From: Tundrisphaera sp051175315
GTDB taxonomy: Bacteria > Planctomycetota > Planctomycetia > Isosphaerales > Isosphaeraceae
Direction: 5' to 3'
DNA: 64,000 nucleotides
NCBI RefSeq assembly: GCF_051175315.1
Contig: NZ_CP195100.1
Coordinates: 5,952,001 to 6,016,000, forward strand
Shown: one piece after another, positions 55,129 to 63,293 of the stretch
Layout: every line of letters begins with the position of its first letter
Position numbering within the stretch: position 1 is the first letter of the stretch
Position numbers and translations under genes: made by a program
The notes under the pieces: generated by a model
Told to the model about the DNA's origin: nothing
Database searches by the model: none
Seen by the model: only the letters and a program-made list of their open reading frames with translations

Positions 55129-55811
55129 GCGCGACCGCCGCATCCCCCGACCGCGACCAGATCGAACAGCTGGTCCGCTCGATCCTCGCCCAGTCCTCGG
55201 GTAACGGCTCCAACGGCCCGGCCCGGTCGGGCTACACGCCCAACCTGGTCGTCAACATCTCCGCCCGGCACTGCCACCTCCGGCAGGAGGACGTCGAGGC
55301 GTTGTTCGGGCCGGGCTACAAGCTCACGGAGTTGAAGCGGCTCTACCAGGCGACCGACTTCGCCGCCAACGAGACGGTGGCGGTGGTCGGCCCCCGGCAG
55401 CGGATGATCCCCGGCGTGCGGATCCTCGGCCCGGCCCGGTCGTACAGCCAGGTCGAGCTGGCCTTCACCGACGCGATCAGCCTGGGGATCGAGCCCCCCG
55501 TGCGGATGTCCGGCGACATCGAGGGTTCGCCCGGCTGCCTGCTGATCGGCCCCAAGGGGAGCATCGTCCTGCCCAAGGGCGTGATCCGGGCCGAGCGGCA
55601 CGTCCACATGGGCCCCAAGGATGCCGAATACTACGGGGTGAAGGAGAAGGACCGGCTCAACCTCCGCGTCGAGGGCCCGTGCGGGGCGACGCTGGAAGGG
55701 CTGCTGGTCCGGACCCACCCCGACTGGAAGCTCGAAGTCCACATCGATACCGACGAGGCCAACGCCTGCGACCTGACCCGCGCCACCAAGGTGACGATGT
55801 TCAGGCCGTGA
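55125..55811 (+). CDS. pduL: PduL-type phosphotransacylase (BMC-associated)
   Basis: The protein has 228 residues. An amphipathic N-terminal helix (RDQIEQLVRSILAQSSG) and a Gly/Asn/Ser linker look like an encapsulation peptide. The PduL fold follows with zinc-site histidines in NISARHCHL and RAERHVHMGPKDAEYYGV. PduL converts acyl-CoA plus phosphate to acyl-phosphate and free CoA, recycling CoA inside the shell. Here the acyl group is probably lactyl, from lactaldehyde oxidation. Translation is coupled to the DeoR gene by the ATGA overlap at 55125-55128. Confidence 0.95.
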   Translation: MSATAASPDRDQIEQLVRSILAQSSGNGSNGPARSGYTPNLVVNISARHCHLRQEDVEALFGPGYKLTELKRLYQATDFAANETVAVVGPRQRMIPGVRILGPARSYSQVELAFTDAISLGIEPPVRMSGDIEGSPGCLLIGPKGSIVLPKGVIRAERHVHMGPKDAEYYGVKEKDRLNLRVEGPCGATLEGLLVRTHPDWKLEVHIDTDEANACDLTRATKVTMFRP

Positions 55812-55881
55812 CCGAGGGCTCGCCGATCGTTCCGTCCGCCGATTCACCACTGTCCGAACCGTCCGTACCAAGGGGGCCGAG

Positions 55882-56214
55882 ATGGCCAGTTCCAGCGTTG
55901 AAGCATTGGGCATGATCGAGTGCAAGGGTTTCGTCGCCCTGGTCGAGGCCAGCGACGCCATGCTGAAGGCGGCCAACGTCGAACTCGTCGGCTGGGACAA
56001 GATCGGCTCCGGCCTGGTCACGGCGTTCGTCTCGGGCGACGTCGCGGCGGTCAAGGCGGCCGTCGATGCCGGTGCCGCCGCCGCCAGCCGGATCGGCGAG
56101 GTCGTGAGCGTCCAGGTCATCCCCCGCCCCCACGAAGACCTGTCGGCCGTCCTGAGCTTCACCAAGGCCGCCCCCGCCCCCGCCGCCAAGATCACCACCG
56201 GAAATGGAGCCTGA
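55882..56214 (+). CDS. BMC-H shell protein 1 (PduA/EutM-like)
   Basis: The protein has 110 residues with a single BMC domain: EALGMIECKGFVALVEASDA, then LKAANVEL, and a C-terminal IPRPHEDL. The pore loop reads KIGSG (40-44), identical to the canonical PduA-type pore. A 15-residue Ala/Pro/Lys tail follows the domain (TKAAPAPAAKITTGNGA). Hexamers of such proteins tile the shell facets, and the pore passes polar metabolites. It lies 70 bp after pduL and 3 bp before the next BMC-H gene. Confidence 0.97.
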   Translation: MASSSVEALGMIECKGFVALVEASDAMLKAANVELVGWDKIGSGLVTAFVSGDVAAVKAAVDAGAAAASRIGEVVSVQVIPRPHEDLSAVLSFTKAAPAPAAKITTGNGA

Positions 56215-56217
56215 CCC

Positions 56218-56523
56218 ATGGCGATCACCCCGCATCGCGGCAACGGCTCGCTCAACGGCGACGCCCTCGGCCTGATCGAGACCAAGGGCCTGGTGGGCAT
56301 GATCGAGGCGACCGACGCCATGCTCAAGGCGGCCAACGTCAGCCTGGTCGGCCGGGTCGGCATCGGCGCCGCGTTCATCACGACCATGGTCCGGGGCGAC
56401 GTCGGCAGCGTCCGCGCCGCCGTCGAGGCCGGGGCCGAGTCGGCCAGCCGGGTCGGCGAACTGGTCAGCGCCCACGTCATCCCCCGGCCCGACGAGGCCG
56501 TCATCCGCACCTTCGTGGGCTGA
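56218..56523 (+). CDS. BMC-H shell protein 2
   Basis: The protein has 101 residues with a single BMC domain (DALGLIETKGLVGMIEATDA, AAVEAGAESASRVGELVSAH). An extra ~14-residue N-terminus (MAITPHRGNGSLNG) precedes the domain. The pore loop is GIGAA (48-52), so Ser is replaced and the opening should be less polar than in shell protein 1. The C-terminal half is closer to shell protein 3 than to 1. It starts 3 bp after the preceding stop, so it is tightly coupled. Confidence 0.97.
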   Translation: MAITPHRGNGSLNGDALGLIETKGLVGMIEATDAMLKAANVSLVGRVGIGAAFITTMVRGDVGSVRAAVEAGAESASRVGELVSAHVIPRPDEAVIRTFVG

Positions 56524-56554
56524 TCGCCCGGTTCAAAAGGATCGGTGAACTCCC

Positions 56555-56833
56555 ATGAATGAAGCGCTCGGATTGGTGGAAACGCAGGGGCTGGTCTGCC
56601 TGATCCACGCCATCGACGCCATGCTCAAGGCGGCGAACGTCGACCTGGCCAGCACCATCATCAAGCTCGACGGCGGGATCGTCAGCGTGATGATCCGCGG
56701 CGACGTCAGCAGCGTCCGCGCCGCCGTCGAGGCGGGGGCCGAGGCGGCCGCCCGCGCCGGCGAATTGAAGGCGGCCCACGTCATCCCGAGGCCCGGCTCG
56801 CAGGTCCTGGCCGCTTTCGGCGGGGGCCGTTGA
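56555..56833 (+). CDS. BMC-H shell protein 3
   Basis: The protein has 92 residues and is almost only a BMC domain (EALGLVETQGLVCLIHAIDA, AAVEAGAEAAARAGELKAAH). The pore loop is KLDGG (37-41), introducing an acidic Asp where the other two have IG. It also has a Cys and His in the first helix (GLVCLIHAID). Its stop overlaps the next gene's ATG by one base (TGATG at 56831-56835). It probably forms a separate hexamer type with different selectivity. Confidence 0.97.
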   Translation: MNEALGLVETQGLVCLIHAIDAMLKAANVDLASTIIKLDGGIVSVMIRGDVSSVRAAVEAGAEAAARAGELKAAHVIPRPGSQVLAAFGGGR

Positions 56834-58035
56834 TGAAGATCCTGGTTGCCAACCTCGGCAGCACGAGCTTCAAGTACCGCCTGTATGACCTCTCCGAGGC
56901 CGGGGAAAACCTCCTGGCCCGGGGGGCCATCGAGCGGATCGGATCGGACAACGCCAAGGTCTCGACCCAGTCGGGCCGCGGAAAGTCCGAGCAGGTCCGG
57001 CCGATCAAGGACCACGGCGACGCGGTCCAGATCTGCCTGGACCAGCTCGTCGACCCGTCGGCCGGCGTCCTGGCGGACACCTCGGAAGTCGCGGCGATCG
57101 GCTTCAAGGCCGTGCTCGCCAAGGACGTCTCGGGCGTCCAGCTCGTGACCCCGGCGGTGCTGGACGCGATGGACGCCTTCGCGGACGTCGCCCCGGCCCA
57201 CAACCCGCCCTACACCGCCGCCATGCGGATGCTCGGGGAGCGATTCCCCACCATCCCGCTGGTCGCCGCGTTCGAGACCGGGTTCCACCAGACGATCCCC
57301 GACGGCAATCGCCGCTACGCCATCCCCGACGACTGGACCAACCGGCTCGGCATCCGCCGGTGGGGGTTCCACGGCAACAGCCATACCTACATCTCGCGTC
57401 GGATGGTCGAGCTGGTCGGCCGGGACGGCCTCAAGGTCATCTCCTGCCACCTCGGCGGAAGCTCCTCGATCTGCGCGATCCGCGACGGCAAGTCGGTGGC
57501 GACCAGCATGGGGATGAGCCCCCAGTCGGGCCTGCCCCAGAACAACCGCGTCGGCGACCTCGACGTGTTCGCCCTCCCGGCGATCATGAGGGCCACCGGC
57601 CTGACCCTCGAACGCGTCCTGGACACCCTGGCCAACCAGTCGGGCTTCCAGGGGATGGGCGGGGTCGGCAACGACCTCCGCGACATCGAGGCCGCCGCCG
57701 CGGCCGGCAACGACCGTGCGAAGCAGGCCCTGGACGTCTACATCTCCTCGGCCCGGCACTACTTGGGGGCCTACCTGGTCGAGCTGGGCGGGGCCGACGC
57801 GATCGCCTTCACCGGCGGGATCGGCGAGAACTCGTCGCTCGTCCGCGAGGGGATCTGCCGCGACCTGGGCTGGTTCGGCATCAAGCTCGACCCGGCCGCC
57901 AACGCCTCGGGGCCCGACGAGCGGATCGTCTCCACGCCCGACTCGCGGGTCGAGGTCTGGACGGTGCCGACCAACGAGGAAATCGTGGTCGCCCGCCACG
58001 TCCGCGACCTGCTCTCGTCCGGGCAGAACGCCTGA
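56833..58035 (+). CDS. ackA: Acetate/propionate kinase family protein (BMC-associated)
   Basis: The protein has 400 residues from the ATG at 56833. ASKHA-fold motifs are VANLGSTSFKY (N-terminal phosphate loop), PAHNPPY (H123), GFHGNSHTYISRRM, the Arg in NNRVGDLD, FTGGIGENSSLVREGI and NEEIVVAR. Two positions differ from typical acetate kinase: GHRVVHGG is GFKAVLAK (Arg to Lys92), and the catalytic Asp in FDTAFHQ is Glu148 in FETGFHQ. It would make ATP from acyl-phosphate, here probably lactyl-phosphate from PduL. The substitutions hint at an altered acyl specificity. Confidence 0.92.
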   Translation: MKILVANLGSTSFKYRLYDLSEAGENLLARGAIERIGSDNAKVSTQSGRGKSEQVRPIKDHGDAVQICLDQLVDPSAGVLADTSEVAAIGFKAVLAKDVSGVQLVTPAVLDAMDAFADVAPAHNPPYTAAMRMLGERFPTIPLVAAFETGFHQTIPDGNRRYAIPDDWTNRLGIRRWGFHGNSHTYISRRMVELVGRDGLKVISCHLGGSSSICAIRDGKSVATSMGMSPQSGLPQNNRVGDLDVFALPAIMRATGLTLERVLDTLANQSGFQGMGGVGNDLRDIEAAAAAGNDRAKQALDVYISSARHYLGAYLVELGGADAIAFTGGIGENSSLVREGICRDLGWFGIKLDPAANASGPDERIVSTPDSRVEVWTVPTNEEIVVARHVRDLLSSGQNA

Positions 58036-58065
58036 CCTCATCTCGTTTCGGGGAGTGACCGCCCG

Positions 58066-58386
58066 ATGTTCGTCGCCCGCGTGACCGGAAGCCTGGTGGC
58101 CACCCAGAAGGTGGCGTCGATGACCGGGCACAAGCTCCTGACCGTCGAGCCCTACCGGATCGACGAGAAGGATCGCTCGCGCCTGGTCCCGACCGGCCGG
58201 ACCTTCGTGGTGGTCGACGCCCTCGGCGCCGGGCTCGACGAGATGGTCCTGATCTGCCAGGGGTCGAGCGCCCGGCTCACCCCCGAGACCGAGAAGCTCC
58301 CGATCGACGCCGTGGTGATCGGCCTGGTCGACACCATGGACGTCGGCGGCAAGACGATCTTCTCGGCCCGCGACGGCGGCGAATAA
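58066..58386 (+). CDS. BMC-P shell vertex protein 1 (EutN/CcmL family)
   Basis: The protein has 106 residues. The N-terminus MFVARVTGSLVATQKVASMTGHKLL is the EutN/CcmL beta-barrel start, and VVDALGAGLDEMVLICQGSSAR is the typical central strand and loop. Pentamers of these proteins cap the shell vertices. GGGGAG lies well placed upstream of the start. It is one of three BMC-P paralogues in this operon, as in described planctomycete BMC loci. Confidence 0.96.
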   Translation: MFVARVTGSLVATQKVASMTGHKLLTVEPYRIDEKDRSRLVPTGRTFVVVDALGAGLDEMVLICQGSSARLTPETEKLPIDAVVIGLVDTMDVGGKTIFSARDGGE

Positions 58387-58447
58387 ACCGCGACGGCTCA
58401 ATCCCCGAACCGAACACCGGCCCTACCTCCTTGCCACGGTGCCCGCC

Positions 58448-59881
58448 ATGGACATGACCGAAGACCTGATCCGCAATGTCATCCAGCAGGTGCTGACCCA
58501 GATGGGCACCGGCGGCGGCGCCCCCGGCTCCAACGGCAACGGCTCGCCCCGGCCGTCCGGCAAGGACGGGGTCTACCCGACCGCCGACGCCGCCGTGCAG
58601 GCCGCCGAGGCCGCCTTCCAGAAGTACCGGACCCGCCCCTTCGCCGACCGCAAGGCGGCCGTCGCGGCAATCCGGACCATCTGCGTCGAGCAGTGCGAAG
58701 AGCTCGGCAAGATGGAGATGGACGAGACCAAGATCGGCCGGCTCGACCACAAGATCGCCAAGCTCCGCGACGCGATCCCCCGGGCCCCGGGCGTCGAGTA
58801 CCTCCGCTCGGACAACTGGTCGGGCGACGACGGCCTGACCCTCACCGACTACGCCCCGTTCGGAGTCATCGGGGCGATCACCCCGGTCACGCACAGCCTG
58901 CCCACGCTGGCGGGCAACGCCATCAGCATGCTGTCCAGCGGCAACACGGTGGTCTACAACGCCCACCCGTCCGGGGCCAAGGTCGCCGCCGAGGGGGTCC
59001 GCCGGTTCAACCGGGCGATCCACAAGGCGATCGGCATCGAGGACTTGCTCACGATCATCGAGACGCCGACCCTGGAATCGGCCGCCGCCCTGTTCGACCA
59101 CCGGGGCGTGAAGCTTTTGGTCGTCACGGGCGGCCCCGCCGTGGCCCGCGCCGCGCTGGCCAGCAAGCGTCGCGCCGTGGTCGCCGGCCCGGGCAACCCG
59201 CCGGTGGTCGTCGATGCGACGGCCTGCCCCGATCATGCCGCCAAGTGCATCATCACGGGTGCCGCGTTCGACAACAACCTGCTCTGCATCGGCGAGAAGC
59301 AGGTGTTCGCCGTCGCCGGGATCTTCGACAAGCTGATGGACTCGGTCGGCCGCCACGGCGGCTATCGCCTCACCCCGGGCCAGATCGACGCCCTGACCGC
59401 CAAGGCATTCACCAAGGGGGATGACAACCATCTCCACGTCAACAAGGACCTCGTCGGGGCCGACGCCGCCGTGCTGGCGAAGCACGCCGGGGTCGACGTG
59501 CCGAAGGGGACCGAGATCGTCTTCGGCGAGACCGGGGCCGACCACCCGTTCGTCCAGCACGAGCAGATGATGCCGTTCATCCCGTTCGTCCGGGTGCCCG
59601 ACGTCGACCGGGCCATCTCGATGGCCAAGGAGAGCGAGCACGGCTACGGCCACACCGCCGTCCTCCACTCCCGCGACACGTCGGTCATGCAGAAGATGGG
59701 CAAGATCATGGACTGCACCATCTTCGTGGTCAACGGCCCCAGCACCGCCGGCCTGGGCCTCGGCGGCGAGGGCGTCCTGTCGTTCTCGATCGCCGGCCCG
59801 ACCGGCGAGGGCGTGACCACGCCGTTGACCTTCACCCGCCAGCGTCGGACGACGATCGCAGGCGGCATGCGGTTCATCTGA
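58448..59881 (+). CDS. pduP: CoA-acylating aldehyde dehydrogenase (PduP-like)
   Basis: The protein has 477 residues from the ATG at 58448. A GTG at 58439 is possible. The N-terminal helix MDMTEDLIRNVIQQVLTQM and a Gly/Asn/Ser/Pro linker form a PduP-type encapsulation peptide. The dehydrogenase domain has PFGVIGAITPVTHSLPT, GPGNPPVVVDATA and the catalytic Cys in FDNNLLCIGEKQVF. It oxidises an aldehyde to acyl-CoA with NAD+. With the class II aldolase downstream, the substrate is most likely L-lactaldehyde. Confidence 0.95.
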   Translation: MDMTEDLIRNVIQQVLTQMGTGGGAPGSNGNGSPRPSGKDGVYPTADAAVQAAEAAFQKYRTRPFADRKAAVAAIRTICVEQCEELGKMEMDETKIGRLDHKIAKLRDAIPRAPGVEYLRSDNWSGDDGLTLTDYAPFGVIGAITPVTHSLPTLAGNAISMLSSGNTVVYNAHPSGAKVAAEGVRRFNRAIHKAIGIEDLLTIIETPTLESAAALFDHRGVKLLVVTGGPAVARAALASKRRAVVAGPGNPPVVVDATACPDHAAKCIITGAAFDNNLLCIGEKQVFAVAGIFDKLMDSVGRHGGYRLTPGQIDALTAKAFTKGDDNHLHVNKDLVGADAAVLAKHAGVDVPKGTEIVFGETGADHPFVQHEQMMPFIPFVRVPDVDRAISMAKESEHGYGHTAVLHSRDTSVMQKMGKIMDCTIFVVNGPSTAGLGLGGEGVLSFSIAGPTGEGVTTPLTFTRQRRTTIAGGMRFI

Positions 59882-59909
59882 TCGGTCCCGAGACGGGAGG
59901 CGTACCGCG

Positions 59910-60164
59910 ATGCAACTCGGCCGCGTGCTGGGGACGGCGACGACGACGGTGAAGCACCCCACCTTCCATGGGGAGAAGCTGCTCGTCGTCCAGATCGAAG
60001 GGACCAACGGCCGCCCCGAGGGCGAGCCGGTGCTGGCCTTCGACCGCCTGGGCGCGAGCCGGGGCGACGTGGTGCTGCTGACCACCGACGGGCGGATCTT
60101 GCAGGAACAGATCGGGCGGACCACGCCCGGTCGCTGGACCGTGATGGGGCTCCCCGACGGATGA
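59910..60164 (+). CDS. BMC-P shell vertex protein 2 (EutN/CcmL family)
   Basis: The protein has 84 residues: MQLGRVLGTATTTVKHPTFH, VLAFDRLGASRGDVVLLTTD and a C-terminal IGRTTPGRWTVMGLPD. It is the shortest of the three vertex paralogues. GGGAGG precedes the start. Its stop overlaps the next gene's ATG (ATGA at 60161-60164). Confidence 0.95.
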   Translation: MQLGRVLGTATTTVKHPTFHGEKLLVVQIEGTNGRPEGEPVLAFDRLGASRGDVVLLTTDGRILQEQIGRTTPGRWTVMGLPDG

Positions 60165-60901
60165 ATCCGAGCTGGCCGGAGGTGAACGCGGCCGTTTTGG
60201 CCGTTCTGGGCGACTTCCTCGGCGGACGCAAGGCGTCGTCCCGCCCGGCCCCGTCGCGCAACGGCCACCACGCCGCCGGCACGAACGGGAAGGCGGACGG
60301 GTTCGTCTTCGCGGATCGGCTCCTGTCGCTCCGCCATGCCGAGACGCTGGCGAACGGGTCGGCCCGCGAGATCCGCGTGGCCCCCGGCACGGTGGTCACC
60401 CCCCTGGCCCGCGACTGGCTGAAACGGCAGGGTCTGGTACTCCGCATCGTGTCGGGCAAGGACGCCGCGGCGGCCCGGGCTCGGGCGGTGGGCGAGTGGG
60501 GCTTCGCGATCGAGTCGCGGTCGGGCCAGGCCGAGTCACTGCGTCGGTCCCTGCTCGAAGGCGATGCCTGGTCGGAGGTCGGGGCCGACGCCACCGAGGC
60601 GGCGCACTGGGTCGTGGATGGCGAGGGTCGGGGCGTGCTGGTGGTGGCCGACGAGGCGTCGGTGGCCTGCTGGCGGGCGAACCGGGTCGAGGGGATCCGG
60701 GCGGCGAGCGTGGCCGAGGTCGACGCCGTGGCCCGGGCGATTCGCCACCTCGGGGCCAATTTGCTGGTGGTCGAGCCGGCCGGCACGTCGATCTATCTCC
60801 TGAAACACCTGGGGGAGCGGTTCCGCCGCGGCGGGGCCCCCGCCCTGCCCGACGGCTGGGACGACGATGGGCCCGAGATCGGGACGGGGGGGACGCGATG
60901 A
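60161..60901 (+). CDS. Unassigned BMC-operon protein with RpiB-like C-terminal half
   Basis: The protein has 246 residues. The N-terminus (NPSWPEVNAAVLAVLGDFLG) is an amphipathic helix followed by a disordered Ser/Pro/Gly/His linker (about 24-46), which looks like an encapsulation peptide. A middle segment has VVTPLARDWLKRQGLVLRIV. The C-terminal half (about 145-220), GVLVVADEASVACWRANRVE then GIRAASVAEV and IRHLGANLLVVE, resembles the RpiB/LacAB fold but lacks its CGTG active-site Cys. It sits between two BMC-P genes with ATGA overlaps on both sides. It is probably lumen cargo. Isomerase activity is uncertain, given the missing residues. Confidence 0.75.
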   Translation: MNPSWPEVNAAVLAVLGDFLGGRKASSRPAPSRNGHHAAGTNGKADGFVFADRLLSLRHAETLANGSAREIRVAPGTVVTPLARDWLKRQGLVLRIVSGKDAAAARARAVGEWGFAIESRSGQAESLRRSLLEGDAWSEVGADATEAAHWVVDGEGRGVLVVADEASVACWRANRVEGIRAASVAEVDAVARAIRHLGANLLVVEPAGTSIYLLKHLGERFRRGGAPALPDGWDDDGPEIGTGGTR

Positions 60902-61176
60902 GGATCGCCGAGGTCGTCGGCCGGGTCACGCTGAGCCGGGTCCATCCCAGCCTCCGGGGGTCGCGCTGGGTCGTCGCCCTGCCCATGCCCCGCGAGGCGC
61001 TGGTCGAGGACTCGCCGAACCGGGGCGAGGAAGTCATCGCCTACGACGAACTCGGGGCCGGACGCGGCTCCCTGATCGGGCTGAGCGAGGGAGCCGAGGC
61101 GGCCAACCCCTTCGGCAAGGACAAGAAGCCGGTGGACGCCTACTGCGCCTGCCTGATCGACCGACTCTACCTCTGA
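60898..61176 (+). CDS. BMC-P shell vertex protein 3 (EutN/CcmL family)
   Basis: The protein has 92 residues from the ATG at 60898, overlapping the preceding stop (ATGA). The longer frame from 60496 is a shadow of that gene. The N-terminus MRIAEVVGRVTLSRVHPSLR and the central VIAYDELGAGRGSLIGLSEG followed by EAANPF are typical EutN/CcmL. The C-terminus VDAYCACLIDRLYL carries two Cys. It is the third vertex paralogue. Confidence 0.95.
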   Translation: MRIAEVVGRVTLSRVHPSLRGSRWVVALPMPREALVEDSPNRGEEVIAYDELGAGRGSLIGLSEGAEAANPFGKDKKPVDAYCACLIDRLYL

Positions 61177-61223
61177 GCCAAGACGAAACACACACGCGGA
61201 CGAAACGAACCCATTTCACGGGG

Positions 61224-62141
61224 ATGACCGACATGGCCGGCGACTTGATGAGCGAGTGGAAGCTTCGGGAAGAGATGTGCGAGATCGGCCGGCGGGTCTA
61301 CAACAAGGGCTTCGCCGCCGCCAACGACGGCAACATCAGCTACCGCCTCAGCGACGACCGCGTCCTCTGCACCCCGACCCGCGTCTCCAAGGGGTTCATG
61401 AAGCCCGACGACCTCTGCATCGTCGACATGGACGGCAAGCAGGTCTCCGGCAAGCGGAAGCGCTCCAGCGAGATCCTGCTCCACCTGACGATCATGAAGG
61501 AACGGCCCGACGTCAAGTCGTGCGTCCACTGCCACCCGCCCCACGCCACCGCCTTCGCCGTGGCCCACGAGCCGATCCCCAAGTGCACGATGCCCGAGTT
61601 CGAGGTCTTCCTCGGCGAGGTGGCGATCGCCCCCTATGAGACCCCCGGCACCCAGGCGTTCGCCGACACGGTGATCCCCTACGTCCGCGACACCGACGTG
61701 ATCCTGCTGGCCAACCACGGCACGATCACCGTGGGCTCGGACCTCACCGATGCCTACTTCAAAACCGAGATCATCGACGCCTACTGCCGGATCCTGATCC
61801 TCACCAAGCAGCTCGGCCGGGTCGAATACTACGACGACGCCAAGGCCGCCGAGCTGATCAAGATCAAGCCCAACCTGGGCATCCGCGATGTCCGGCTGGA
61901 GAAGGGGCTGGAGAACTGCGACCTCTGCGGCAACAGCCTGTTCCGCGAGGGGTACACCGACTTCAAGCCCGAGCCCCGCGCCTTCATCCCGGCCAAGCTC
62001 CAGGAGACGCTGACCTCGCCGCCGACCTCCGCCCCGGCCTCGAAGCCGACCGGCAATGGCCAGGGCGACGTGAGCGAGTCGCTGGTCCAGGCGATCACCG
62101 ACCAGGTGATGCGGGCCATGCAGTCCGCCGGCAAGAACTGA
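61224..62141 (+). CDS. Class II aldolase/adducin family sugar-phosphate aldolase with C-terminal encapsulation peptide
   Basis: The protein has 305 residues from the ATG at 61224. The zinc site is CVHCHPPHATAFAVAH with the downstream His in LLANHGTITVG, and the likely catalytic Glu lies in SSEILLHLTIM. A CDLC pair sits near the end of the domain (ENCDLCGNSLF). A Pro/Ser/Thr/Gly linker then leads to DVSESLVQAITDQVMRAMQS, an amphipathic helix typical of BMC encapsulation peptides. It would cleave fuculose-1-phosphate and/or rhamnulose-1-phosphate to DHAP and L-lactaldehyde. It is the signature enzyme of the planctomycete BMC. Confidence 0.93.
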   Translation: MTDMAGDLMSEWKLREEMCEIGRRVYNKGFAAANDGNISYRLSDDRVLCTPTRVSKGFMKPDDLCIVDMDGKQVSGKRKRSSEILLHLTIMKERPDVKSCVHCHPPHATAFAVAHEPIPKCTMPEFEVFLGEVAIAPYETPGTQAFADTVIPYVRDTDVILLANHGTITVGSDLTDAYFKTEIIDAYCRILILTKQLGRVEYYDDAKAAELIKIKPNLGIRDVRLEKGLENCDLCGNSLFREGYTDFKPEPRAFIPAKLQETLTSPPTSAPASKPTGNGQGDVSESLVQAITDQVMRAMQSAGKN

Positions 62142-62189
62142 CCTGAATCCCTACATCCACACGCAAGAGACGGCCCGGGGAGGGCGAGC

Positions 62190-63293
62190 ATGAAGGTCAG
62201 CATCATCGGCGGCGGCGGTCTGGTGGGCTCGTGCGCCGGGTACGCCTTGCAGTGCGGCGCGATCGCCAGCGGCATCGACCTGATCGACGTCAACGGCGAC
62301 CTCTGCAAGGGGCAGGCGCTCGACCTGCTCCACGGGGCGTCGATCGCCGGCGATCAGCGGATCCGGGCGGTCGGCTACGAGGCGATCCCGGAAAGTGATG
62401 TCATCTGCATCACTGCCGGCCTCCGCCGCAAGCCGGACGAGAGCCGCCTGGATCTCATCAACCGCAACGTCCTTCTGTTCCTCGACATCCTGGCCAACGT
62501 CAAGGCGGCCGGCCCGAAGAAGGACGCGATCGTCCTGGTCGTCTCCAACCCGGTCGACGTCCTGACCTACCTGGCAACGATGCAGCTCGGCCTGCCGGCA
62601 TCGCAGGTGATCGGCCTGGGCACCCTGCTCGACTCGGCCCGGTTCCGCTCTTTGATCGCCGACTCGCTCAAGCTGCCTGCCACCCAGGTCACGGCCACCA
62701 TCCTGGGCGAACACGGCGACAGCATGGTGCCGATCTGGTCGGCGGCGCAGGCGGCGGGGCTGCCCCTGGACAAGTTCCCGGGCTGGAACCCGCAGTCGGC
62801 CGACGCCCTGTTCCTCAAAACCAAGGGCAGCGGCGCCGAGGTCATCAAGATGAAGGGCGGGGCCGGCTTCGCCGTCGGCCTGTCGATCCGCGAGGTGATC
62901 CACGCGATCGCCCTGGACAGCAAGCGGATCCTGCCGGTGGGCTCGCTCGTCGATGGCGTCTACGGGATGCGGGACGTCTGCATCTCGGTCCCCACGGTGG
63001 TCGGCCGCAAGGGGGCGGAGAGGCAGCTCGAAATCGAGCTGTGGGGCAAGGAAGTGTCGGCCCTCCAGAAGTCCGGGCAGGTGCTCCGCGACACGATCGA
63101 CACCGTGCTGAAGGCCAACCCCAACGCCGCCAAGGGCGCCGTGGCCCGGCCGACGGCACCGGCCGCGAGCAAGCCGGCCGGCAACGCCACCGGCTCGGGC
63201 GTGCGGGTGACGATGGGCTCGGGCGGTGGGATCAATAATGGCGGCCGTCCCCGGGTCACGATCTCGGGACAGGGGGGATCCGGACGTGGTTAA
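62190..63293 (+). CDS. L-lactate/malate dehydrogenase family protein
   Basis: The protein has 367 residues. The NAD motif is IIGGGGLVGSC, the substrate-binding loop AGLRRKPDESRLDLINRN, then VVSNPVDVLTYLA, the catalytic Asp region LLDSARFR and the His in LGEHGDSMVP. The loop residue aligned with Gln102 of LDH is Arg, as in malate dehydrogenases. A ~45-residue Gly/Ala/Ser/Pro tail (AARPTAP-type then GSGVRVTMGSGGGINN) extends beyond the usual end. In the BMC it could recycle NAD+/NADH with lactate or another 2-oxo acid. GGGGAGGG precedes the start. Confidence 0.9.
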   Translation: MKVSIIGGGGLVGSCAGYALQCGAIASGIDLIDVNGDLCKGQALDLLHGASIAGDQRIRAVGYEAIPESDVICITAGLRRKPDESRLDLINRNVLLFLDILANVKAAGPKKDAIVLVVSNPVDVLTYLATMQLGLPASQVIGLGTLLDSARFRSLIADSLKLPATQVTATILGEHGDSMVPIWSAAQAAGLPLDKFPGWNPQSADALFLKTKGSGAEVIKMKGGAGFAVGLSIREVIHAIALDSKRILPVGSLVDGVYGMRDVCISVPTVVGRKGAERQLEIELWGKEVSALQKSGQVLRDTIDTVLKANPNAAKGAVARPTAPAASKPAGNATGSGVRVTMGSGGGINNGGRPRVTISGQGGSGRG

